From Dehalococcoidia bacterium (lineage in GTDB: Bacteria; Chloroflexota; Dehalococcoidia; Dehalococcoidales; RBG-16-60-22), in contig JAUWLN010000017.1 in NCBI GenBank assembly GCA_030613665.1, positions 1 through 16,833 on the forward strand: a DNA stretch of 16,833 nt, read 5' to 3'. A model generated the notes under the pieces. It saw only the letters and a program-made list of their open reading frames with translations. It had not been told where the DNA came from and did no database searches. Position 1 is the first letter of the stretch. Every line of letters starts with the position of its first letter. Below, piece by piece: positions 8,795 through 14,905 of the stretch. Position numbers and translations under genes: made by a program.

Positions 8795-9436
8795 TTACTT
8801 TCTATCTCCTCTTATTTGTTCCAGCCTGTTTTCCAGGTCTTTCTGCCTCATGATAAGCGTGAGGTCGCTGCGTGTTTTCTCCAGCACACCGCGAACCATA
8901 TCGGTGGTGCGCCTGAGCCCGCCGGTAATGGCATCAGGGAAGTCAATGGTTACCAGAACGCTGTAGACATCGTCCATTACCCGCAGCAGTTCCTCGCCCC
9001 TGGATACATCATCCCGCCTCATGCTGTCCAGCAGGTAACGCCTCAATTCTCCCACTGCCTCCCCCAGCCCGTTCAGGTAAGCGGCGTTATCAACTCCCAG
9101 TTCCTCAGGCGAAGGTATCGGCTTTCCGTTCACCACAGAGAGAAGAATGCTCCCCTCGGCATATTCCTTCTGCGCATCTCTGAAAAAGCCTGTGTTACTC
9201 AGTGCATTATAGTCGGCCACCGTCTGTTCCGCTTCGTTGAGCAATCTTCGAGCCGTCTTCAGCAGTTCCACCGCCCGCTCGAACTCCTGCCGGTGCACGG
9301 CACGAATCGCCTGACTGCAGTTTCGAATCACCTCGCGGCAGCCGGGCAAAACTTTCTCCCGGGCCGCATCCAGTTCGGTGAAATCGCGCCTTATCTGTTC
9401 GGCAATATCTTCCAGATTATCACTTATCCCGCTCAT
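8795..9436 (-). CDS. Translin/TRAX family protein, putative RNase
   Basis: A 213-residue, largely helical protein of the translin family (translin and TRAX form the eukaryotic C3PO endoribonuclease; archaea have homologues). The family blocks are GCREVIRNCSQAIRAVHR (32-49), FFRDAQKEYAEG (84-95), YLNGLGEAVGELRRYLLD (120-137) and VTIDFPDAITGGLRRTTD (162-179). TRAX catalysis uses a Glu-x-x-Glu pair and a later Asp. Here E91 and E94, plus D156 (in LRVMDD), fall at matching places in my by-eye alignment, so it may be an active RNase. The ATG has GAGG 7 nt upstream. It is the last gene of the cluster after rnhB, yraN and the ThiD2-like mini-gene. Some databases label such proteins haloacid dehalogenase, which this is not: no DxDxT motif is present. 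Confidence 0.85.
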   Translation of the reverse strand: MSGISDNLEDIAEQIRRDFTELDAAREKVLPGCREVIRNCSQAIRAVHRQEFERAVELLKTARRLLNEAEQTVADYNALSNTGFFRDAQKEYAEGSILLSVVNGKPIPSPEELGVDNAAYLNGLGEAVGELRRYLLDSMRRDDVSRGEELLRVMDDVYSVLVTIDFPDAITGGLRRTTDMVRGVLEKTRSDLTLIMRQKDLENRLEQIRGDRK

Positions 9437-9478
9437 TTTGTTACCTCTATCTGTTCGCTTATCTGGTGTGCGCCTCTG

Positions 9479-9652
9479 TCACGCCGCCAGCTCAACTCTC
9501 ACCAGCCCGTGGCGCAGGTTTTTTAAGCTCCGGCTCAGGGCACCATTGTTAAGCAACGGACGGCTGACCTCTTCCAGGGCACGCAGGCCCTCACCAATGC
9601 GATTCAGGTTGGCGTCAATTATGCGCAGCGTTGACCCGGGCAGTTTCTCCAT
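9479..9652 (-). CDS. ThiD2-like mini-protein (N-terminal segment of ThiE-linked domain)
   Basis: A 57-residue protein consisting almost only of the motif LRIIDANLNRIGEGLRALEE, then LSRSLKNLRHGL. This is the hallmark start of the ThiD2 domain fused to thiamine-phosphate synthase in cyanobacteria and other bacteria. Full ThiD2 domains are much longer (roughly 150 residues), so this is either a free-standing short version or a remnant. The TGA stop is followed by 14 sense codons and then the translin ATG in the same frame. The ATG at 9650-9652 has no ribosome binding site; a GTG at 9674-9676 would add eight residues. A weak promoter (TTTACC, 17 nt, TAGAAT) precedes the ATG. Thiamine function is not established for such a short protein. 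Confidence 0.6.
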   Translation of the reverse strand: MEKLPGSTLRIIDANLNRIGEGLRALEEVSRPLLNNGALSRSLKNLRHGLVRVELAA

Positions 9653-9707
9653 TTTCAGGTGGGTTAATTCTAACACAGCCGATTAAGCGGGTAAAGCTGG
9701 CTGCGTT

Positions 9708-10073
9708 CTACATTTCACCGACGGCATTTTCGATAATCTCAATGCGCAGTGGACGGTTCTGCCGGTCAATTTCGACGGCAACGACATCGATTCGCCAGGA
9801 ATCAGGTATATCGTCGTGTGTCTGGCGGTAGTGAGCGGCCACTCTCCTCAATCTTTCCATTTTCGCCGGCGTGATTGACTCTTCCGGGCTGCCGAATTCC
9901 CTGCCCCTTTTTGCCCTCACTTCTACAAAAACCAGGCAGTCTTTCTGGCGGGCAACGATGTCCACCTCGCCTTCCGGACAGCGGTAATTCGTCTGCAGGA
10001 TAACATACCCCTGCTTTCTGATAAACCCCGCCGCCAGCTTTTCCCCCAGGTTGCCCGTGTCCCGGCGCTTCAT
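9708..10073 (-). CDS. yraN: YraN family (UPF0102) endonuclease-like protein
   Basis: A 121-residue YraN/UPF0102 protein with a Holliday-junction-resolvase/restriction-endonuclease-like fold. Seen are GNLGEKLAAGFIRKQGYVIL (8-27), NYRCPEGEVDIVA (29-41) with E36 and D38, and LVFVEVRAKRG (47-57) with E51. These form the (E/D)-x-(K) core, but the usual lysine in FVEVK is Arg53 here. The role is uncertain; family members are often next to rnhB and proposed to act in DNA processing. It starts 9 nt after the rnhB stop, so the two are in one operon. Confidence 0.92.
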   Translation of the reverse strand: MKRRDTGNLGEKLAAGFIRKQGYVILQTNYRCPEGEVDIVARQKDCLVFVEVRAKRGREFGSPEESITPAKMERLRRVAAHYRQTHDDIPDSWRIDVVAVEIDRQNRPLRIEIIENAVGEM

Positions 10074-10082
10074 AGTGCCTGC

Positions 10083-10718
10083 CTAGCCATAGCACCGTAC
10101 CGGCTCAAAAGTTCTCCGGTGGATGGGAGATGGTCCCAGCCGCGACAACCCTGCCAGATGCGCTTCCGTGCAGTAGCCTTTGTTTTCCGCCCACCGGTAT
10201 CCCGAATAATGCCGGTCCAACTTGACCATCATCTCATCCCGGGCCACCTTCGCCACGATGGAGGCACAGGCTATGGAAAGACATTTGCAGTCGCCGTAGA
10301 TTATCCCCTTCTGCGGCAGGGACACCGCGGGCAGCCGCAGGTAATCAATGAGCAGGTACTGCGGTACCGGCGTCAGCTTATCAACGGCCAGTTTCATAGC
10401 CAGTTTGCTCGCCCCGACGATGCCCATGGTGTCTATCAGTTTGTGACTGACCACCCCAACGCCGAATGATATAGCGGTTCCCTTTATATGACCGGCGAGG
10501 GTCTCGCGCTTCGCCGGACACAGCTGCTTGCTGTCCCTTACCTCGGCAAGCCATGATACACGGAGATTACCCGGCAGGATAACCGCGGCGGCAACCACCG
10601 GGCCGGCTATGGAGCCCCGCCCCACCTCATCCACCCCGGCAATAAACTGGAAGCCCTGCGCTATCAGCCCCTCTTCCTCGGTAAAAGATGGCCTTTGATG
10701 AATATTTAGCAACCCCAT
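10083..10718 (-). CDS. rnhB: Ribonuclease HII
   Basis: RNase HII, 211 residues, which cuts RNA in RNA-DNA hybrids and at single ribonucleotides in DNA. The catalytic Asp-Glu pair is in GVDEVGRGSIAGPVVAAAV (D30, E31), with RDSKQL following. The later acidic residues are in LLIDYLRLP and GDCKCLSIACASIVAKVARD. The usual IDG is IDY here, a small departure. The ATG at 10716-10718 has AAGGGG 9 nt upstream. Two hairpins separate it from tmk upstream, so it may be transcribed from readthrough or from its own start. It is followed closely by yraN. Confidence 0.95.
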   Translation of the reverse strand: MGLLNIHQRPSFTEEEGLIAQGFQFIAGVDEVGRGSIAGPVVAAAVILPGNLRVSWLAEVRDSKQLCPAKRETLAGHIKGTAISFGVGVVSHKLIDTMGIVGASKLAMKLAVDKLTPVPQYLLIDYLRLPAVSLPQKGIIYGDCKCLSIACASIVAKVARDEMMVKLDRHYSGYRWAENKGYCTEAHLAGLSRLGPSPIHRRTFEPVRCYG

Positions 10719-10727
10719 CCCCTTTAT

Positions 10728-10754
10728 CCCCTTCCCCTTGGCAAGGGAAAGGGG
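10728..10754. repeat. Hairpin-forming inverted repeat 1 between tmk and rnhB
   Basis: CCCCTTCCCCTT and AAGGGAAAGGGG can pair over 12 positions with one mismatch around the 3-nt loop GGC. It lies immediately upstream of the rnhB start, whose G-rich ribosome binding site it nearly touches. This style of C/T-rich inverted repeat is typical of dispersed intergenic repeats in bacteria. Whether it recurs in this genome cannot be seen from one window. Confidence 0.5.
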
Positions 10755-10763
10755 AAGATATTA

Positions 10764-10788
10764 ATAAGAGGGGCTTCGCCCCTCTTAT
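10764..10788. terminator. Hairpin 2 after tmk, possible terminator
   Basis: ATAAGAGGGGC and GCCCCTCTTAT form a perfect 11-bp stem with a TTC loop (GAA on the minus strand, giving the very stable GCGAAGC turn). It lies 7 nt past the tmk stop. On the minus strand it is followed by TAATATCTT, only moderately T-rich, so termination may be partial. Confidence 0.5.
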
Positions 10789-10795
10789 ACACCCT

Positions 10796-11419
10796 TTAAG
10801 GTTTTTCCGAGAGCAACTGGCTGACTTTCTGCCAGATGATGGCCGCGATTTTATCTCTGGATTGCGCAGCGTCCACCACCAGCCACCTGTCCGGCTCTGC
10901 TTCCGCCATTGTCAGGTATCCCTGTCTTACCCGCCGGTGAAAGGCGATAGTCTCCTGCTCAAAACGGTCGCGCTTTTCACCTTTCTTGCGGGCAAGCCCG
11001 GCTTCCACGGGCAGGTCAAGCAGGATGGTCAGAGCCGGTTTTATCCCCTGCATGGCAGATTCGTTAACCGCCTCAACCGTTTCCAGGCCCAACCCTCTCC
11101 CGTAACTCTGATAGGCGGTGGTGGAGTCGGCATAGCGGTCGCAGATAACTATATTACCTTTTTCCAGATTGGGCTTGATAATTTCTTCAAGAAGCTGCGC
11201 CCTCGATGCGTTGAACAGCATCAGTTCCGCCCGCGGCGATATACCCATGTCCTTGCCCCATTTCAGCCAGCGCGTGATTTTTCTGCCCAGCGGTGTCACT
11301 CCGGGCTCATGGGTCAATATGGCCGGGGTACTCATCCGGGAAAGCCTCCGGCACAGCGCCTTTGCCTGAACGCTTTTACCGCTCCCCTCTCCGCCTTCAA
11401 AAGTAATGAATAAAGCCAC
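10796..11419 (-). CDS. tmk: Thymidylate kinase
   Basis: dTMP kinase, 207 residues, which makes dTDP for DNA synthesis. The P-loop is FEGGEGSGKS (7-16), the DR(Y) motif is CDRYADSTTAYQ (93-104), and an arginine-rich lid (RKKGEKRDRFEQE) follows. The thymidine-site block normally reading REPGGTPLG is HEPGVTPLG here (H37, V41), an unusual pair of changes next to the active site. The start is GTG at 11417-11419 with only a weak GAG upstream. It follows the broken gene by 24 nt in the pdxS-led cluster. Confidence 0.94.
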   Translation of the reverse strand: MALFITFEGGEGSGKSVQAKALCRRLSRMSTPAILTHEPGVTPLGRKITRWLKWGKDMGISPRAELMLFNASRAQLLEEIIKPNLEKGNIVICDRYADSTTAYQSYGRGLGLETVEAVNESAMQGIKPALTILLDLPVEAGLARKKGEKRDRFEQETIAFHRRVRQGYLTMAEAEPDRWLVVDAAQSRDKIAAIIWQKVSQLLSEKP

Positions 11420-11443
11420 AGTATATTCTCAATCTACAATATA

Positions 11444-11815
11444 TTAAGGGCCGTGCTTCGCCCAATACTGCCAAACCCTTCGGCACTCTTCTTCCCAAAA
11501 TTTTATCTTTTGGTAATCAGATGCATTTTTAATAGATTCAGGTAGGTCCCTTATATACCAAAAACCATATCCTGGTAGTCTATCAAAGGAATGCACAACG
11601 AGTGCCGTGAGCAGAGGGCAACCTCTTTGATATTCACTGCAGGAAACTTCTTCAAGCACCTAAGCAATGTAACCTCTGCCAGGTCCTCCCATTTCATCCA
11701 TCAATTCCTTATAGGTAATAACCTTATCTCTTCTTCGCCCTTTCGCTACTTCAATAAGTATAGACCTTGCCAGTTGTACATATTTTTTTAGAGTTTCTGG
11801 TTTAAGTGGCATCAT
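11444..11815 (-). pseudogene. Small gene interrupted by an in-frame TAG; unnamed conserved family
   Basis: The reading frame opens with ATG at 11813-11815 behind a strong GGAGG (9 nt) and runs 51 codons. It meets TAG (11660-11662) and then continues in frame for 71 codons to TAA at 11444. Both halves look like one protein: before the stop, YVQLARSILIEVAKGRRR and VITYKELMDEMGGPGRGYIA; after it, VLEEVSCSEYQRGCPLLTALVVH, LPGYGFWYIRD and FWEEECRRVWQYW. I recognise this layout (TYxEL, small helices, G-PLL-A-VVH, PG-GF, acidic tail with FW...YW) from unnamed small bacterial proteins, but no function is known to me. The N-terminal part faintly resembles the helix-turn-helix of alkyltransferase-like proteins. 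About 41% GC, AT-richer than both neighbours. A one-base change of GAG, AAG or CAG to TAG would explain the stop. Confidence 0.7.
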
Positions 11816-11829
11816 TCTATTTCACCTCC

Positions 11830-13338
11830 TTATCCCTTATAAATCCTCACCCGTCGGTTCGGGTCTCTGCCTGCGCTGCTCGAGGATATTTCATTTCTCT
11901 CGGCAATGAGGTGCTGCAAGCGGCGGATGTAGGCGCTCTGCGGGCTTAGTTCCACCTCGCCTTCATCACCGTTCTTTACCTGCTCCACCGCCGCTTCCGC
12001 CTCGGCAAGCGCCACCTGGAACGAATCGCGCCTGCCGGAACCGGCGAGCGGGAATATACTCAGCAGCATCTGGCGTATCTGGAGCGGGGTATTGCTTTTC
12101 AAGACGTAAATGGGCAGGTTGGCTGCTTCGGCGTCCTTGACCTTCTGCGGCTTCCGGCGATAGTAGTTCTTGGAGGTGACAAAAAGGTTGGCTTCCTTCA
12201 GGTTTTCCGCAATGTCCAGGCTTAGATTCAACTCCCTGGCCAGGTGGTCCAGCCGGGTACGATTAACCCCGAAGAGGAAAATGCGCTGCCGGTCGCGGCC
12301 GGACGCTTTTTTCTCTCTGGCCTTTTTCGAATCCGCCGGTGGTTTTTCCACCCTCACCTCGCCGCTCTCATCCAGCCATCTTATCTCGGTGTCAACGGAC
12401 TGGCTCCGCAGAACGGCGTCAACCGCCTCGGTGACATCAGGGTGAATGGCCACGCGGTCTCGCTCCTGAATCTCAACCACGATGTCAAAGGTGGGCGGGG
12501 ACATCCGCTCCAGTATCGACTTCTGGGTGCCCCTCCGTCGCGCTTCCTCGTCCCCCAGAGTGACCGACTGTATGCCACCGATAAGGTCGGCAAGGGTGGG
12601 GTTCAACATCAGGTTTTCCAGGGTATTGCCGTGGGCGGTGCCGACCAGCTGAACACCGCGCTCGGCGATGGTTCGCGCCGCCTGCGCTTCGAGCTCGGTG
12701 CCAATCTCGTCAATGACAATAACCTCGGGCATGTGGTTTTCCACCGCCTCTATCATCACCGCGTGCTGCATGGCCGGCGTCTTCACCTGCATCCGGCGCG
12801 CGTGGCCAATCGCCGGGTGGGGAATATCGCCATCGCCGGCAATCTCATTGGACGTATCGACAATGATAACCCGCTTGTTAATGTCATCGGCCAGCACCCG
12901 GGCAACTTCCCGCAGCATGGTAGTCTTGCCCACGCCGGGGCGGCCCAGCAGCATGACGCTCTTGCCCGACTCCACCAGGTCTTCAATCACCTTTATCGTG
13001 CCGAAAACGGCACGGCCCACGCGGCAGGTCAGCCCGACGATGCGCTCCTTGCGATTTCTTATAGCGGAGATGCGGTGCAGCGTGCGCTCGATGCCGGCGC
13101 GGTTGTCGTCGCCGAAGCTGCCGATGCGCGAAACCACGTAGTCGATATCCGCCTCGTCAACTTCCTTTTGATTGAGTATCGGTTCACGACTTGGAAAACG
13201 AGCTTCCGGAGGACGCCCCAGGTCCAGCACCACTTCCAGCAGTTCGCTGAGGTCTTTCTGCTCACAGAGTATCTGCCGTATGTCAGGTGGCAGGATATCC
13301 AGCAATGCATCAAGGTCGTCAGTAATTACCTTCTGCAA
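11830..13338 (-). CDS. AAA ATPase with C-terminal R3H nucleic-acid-binding domain
   Basis: A 502-residue ATPase related to the Ycf45 / SpoIIIAA-type AAA group. Walker A is GRPGVGKT (132-139) and Walker B is VIVIDE (206-211). GTAHGNTLENLMLNPTLADLIGG is a conserved block further on. A charged linker (about 340-360, rich in Lys) leads to a second region. The C-terminus carries an R3H domain with the R-x3-H motif RRLQH (472-476) and DPNRRVRIY, expected to bind single-stranded nucleic acid. The start is TTG at 13336-13338, supported by GGGAGGGGG 3 nt upstream (core GGAGG about 6 nt away). No ATG is near in frame. It follows pdxT by 20 nt. The family is widespread, but its function is not established. 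Confidence 0.9.
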   Translation of the reverse strand: MQKVITDDLDALLDILPPDIRQILCEQKDLSELLEVVLDLGRPPEARFPSREPILNQKEVDEADIDYVVSRIGSFGDDNRAGIERTLHRISAIRNRKERIVGLTCRVGRAVFGTIKVIEDLVESGKSVMLLGRPGVGKTTMLREVARVLADDINKRVIIVDTSNEIAGDGDIPHPAIGHARRMQVKTPAMQHAVMIEAVENHMPEVIVIDEIGTELEAQAARTIAERGVQLVGTAHGNTLENLMLNPTLADLIGGIQSVTLGDEEARRRGTQKSILERMSPPTFDIVVEIQERDRVAIHPDVTEAVDAVLRSQSVDTEIRWLDESGEVRVEKPPADSKKAREKKASGRDRQRIFLFGVNRTRLDHLARELNLSLDIAENLKEANLFVTSKNYYRRKPQKVKDAEAANLPIYVLKSNTPLQIRQMLLSIFPLAGSGRRDSFQVALAEAEAAVEQVKNGDEGEVELSPQSAYIRRLQHLIAERNEISSSSAGRDPNRRVRIYKG

Positions 13339-13358
13339 CTACCCCCTCCCGTAACCGC

Positions 13359-13937
13359 TTATTCCTGTCCGGACACTATCTCCAGAAAATATTGATGAAA
13401 CCTCAGGTCATCCGTCAGTTCCGGATGAAAGGCCAGCGCCAGCATTTTACCATCTCTTGCTGCCACGATGGTACCGTCGGCCAGCCGCGCCAGGACTTCC
13501 ACAGTCCCGTTAACCTGTTCCACCCACGGCGCGCGGATGAAAACGCCGGGGAAAGGTTTTTCACCCAGCGCCGGCACGTTCAATTCCACCTCAAAGCTCT
13601 CCACCTGCCGTCCGAAGGCATTGCGCCTGACGGCGATATCCATCAGCCCCAGCGGCTCGAAGGCAGGGTCGTCACCTCTCCCGGCCATCAGTATCATGCC
13701 GGCACAGGTCCCGAACACGGACATTCCGTGCTTTACCCGGTCCCGAATCGCCCGGGTGAGTTTGTAATCCCGCATCAGCCGCCCGATGGACGTGCTCTCC
13801 CCACCGGGAATAATGAGCCCGTCCAGACCCTCAAGCTCTTCGGGCATACGGACGGGCATAGCTTCAACTCCCAGCTGGCGCAGTTTTTCGATGTGTTCGA
13901 TAAAGGCTCCTTGCGAGGCAAGGACGCCAATCTTCAT
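13359..13937 (-). CDS. pdxT: Pyridoxal 5'-phosphate synthase glutaminase subunit
   Basis: PdxT, 192 residues, the class I glutaminase that feeds ammonia to PdxS in the PLP synthase complex. The catalytic triad is C78 (FGTCAGM), H171 and E173 (FHPELTDD). The glutamine-binding GGEST is at 45-49. The ATG at 13935-13937 is chosen because GAGG lies 8 nt upstream and MKIGVLASQGAF is the usual family start; an upstream start at 13965-13967 would overlap pdxS. One base separates it from the pdxS stop, so the pair is coupled, matching the 1:1 complex of the products. Confidence 0.96.
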   Translation of the reverse strand: MKIGVLASQGAFIEHIEKLRQLGVEAMPVRMPEELEGLDGLIIPGGESTSIGRLMRDYKLTRAIRDRVKHGMSVFGTCAGMILMAGRGDDPAFEPLGLMDIAVRRNAFGRQVESFEVELNVPALGEKPFPGVFIRAPWVEQVNGTVEVLARLADGTIVAARDGKMLALAFHPELTDDLRFHQYFLEIVSGQE

Positions 13938-13938
13938 A

Positions 13939-14820
13939 TTACCATCCTCTCGACGCCAGCAACTCATCTGATGGAATTTGTTTTATATCCAGTCCGGGCA
14001 TTGCTTCGCCCAGATTTTTAGAGACCTCAGCCACGATTTTCGGGTCGTTATAGTGCGTGGTGGCTTTGACAATCGCCTGTGCCATTGCTGAGGGGTCGGT
14101 TGACTTGAAAACTCCGGAGCCAACGAAGACGCCGTCCGCACCAAGCTGCATCATCAGCGCCGCATCCGCCGGAGTGGCTATGCCGCCGGCAGCGAAGTTG
14201 ACCACCGGCAATTTTCCAGTTTTATGCAATTCAGCGACCAGTTCAAACGGCGCCCCCATCTCCTTGGCTTTGGCCATTAGCTCTTCCTGCGGGGTGTTGA
14301 CCAGCTCGCGGATGCTATCCATCACCGCGCGCATGTGCCTGACTGCCTCAACAACGTTGCCGGTGCCGGCCTCGCCCTTGGTCCGTATCATCGCTGCCCC
14401 CTCACCTATGCGGCGCAGGGCTTCGCCCAGGTTGCGGCAGCCGCAGACAAAGGGGACCTTGAAATCATGCTTCCAGACATGGTGGGCCTCGTCAGCAGGG
14501 GTGAGCACTTCCGACTCGTCAATATAGTCCACACCGAGCGCCTCCAGCGCCTGCGCCTCAACGAAGTGCCCTATCCGGCACTTAGCCATAACCGGTACGG
14601 AAACCGTCTTCATAATGGCTTCAATGATAGTCGGGTCGGCCATCCTGGCCACGCCACCGGTGGCGCGAATATCCGACGGCACCCTCTCCAGCGCCATTAC
14701 CGCGCAGGCACCAGCCTCCTCGGCGATTTTGGCATGCTCGGCGTTGACCACATCCATAATGACCCCGCCCTTGAGCATCTGGGCCAGTCCGCTTTTAACC
14801 TTCCACGTTCCCGTTTCCAT
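13939..14820 (-). CDS. pdxS: Pyridoxal 5'-phosphate synthase lyase subunit
   Basis: PdxS, 293 residues, the synthase subunit that builds pyridoxal 5'-phosphate from ribose 5-phosphate, glyceraldehyde 3-phosphate and ammonia. Key residues are D23 (GVIMDV), the Schiff-base lysine K80 (PVMAKCRIGH) and the second lysine K148 (RTKGEAGTGN). The ATG at 14818-14820 is chosen because GAGGTG lies 6 nt upstream and it gives the family's standard N-terminus and length. An earlier start at 14860-14862 would add 14 unusual residues. It is the first gene of the cluster and has a near-consensus promoter at 14867-14895. Its product, PLP, is the cofactor of the aminotransferase at 918-2000. Confidence 0.97.
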   Translation of the reverse strand: METGTWKVKSGLAQMLKGGVIMDVVNAEHAKIAEEAGACAVMALERVPSDIRATGGVARMADPTIIEAIMKTVSVPVMAKCRIGHFVEAQALEALGVDYIDESEVLTPADEAHHVWKHDFKVPFVCGCRNLGEALRRIGEGAAMIRTKGEAGTGNVVEAVRHMRAVMDSIRELVNTPQEELMAKAKEMGAPFELVAELHKTGKLPVVNFAAGGIATPADAALMMQLGADGVFVGSGVFKSTDPSAMAQAIVKATTHYNDPKIVAEVSKNLGEAMPGLDIKQIPSDELLASRGW

Positions 14821-14866
14821 ACCCATCACCTCGCTTCGCCGGGAATTTAACTCTTTTCGCATTGAT

Positions 14867-14895
14867 ATTCTACTACTGAGTTAATAGTTTATCAA
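14867..14895 (-). promoter_or_regulatory. Strong promoter of the pdxS-pdxT cluster
   Basis: On the minus strand, -35 TTGATA (14890-14895) and -10 TAGAAT (14867-14872), each 5 of 6, are 17 nt apart. The predicted transcript starts near 14860, about 40 nt before the pdxS ATG. Confidence 0.65.
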
Positions 14896-14905
14896 CTTAT
14901 TATAT

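Noticed and set aside
9479..9481. TGA after the ThiD2-like protein as selenocysteine or readthrough to translin
   Set aside because: The translin gene has its own well-placed GAGG and ATG, the 14 codons between look like spacer (many Arg, Lys, Asp), and no selenocysteine-type stem-loop was recognised.
8741..9526. Rightward open frame (261 codons) opposite the translin gene
   Set aside because: Antisense to the translin-family gene and spanning its intergenic regions, with no family resemblance in the translation.
11660..11662. TAG as a recoded sense codon (pyrrolysine or amber suppression)
   Set aside because: No pyl genes, no insertion element and no methylamine-type gene are present. A point mutation or sequencing error is simpler, and the other stop codons in the window behave normally.
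12244..13395. Long rightward open frame (383 codons) opposite the AAA/R3H ATPase
   Set aside because: It is exactly antisense to a clearly coding gene with Walker and R3H motifs. Its translation has no recognisable domain and is the low-stop shadow expected in GC-rich coding DNA.
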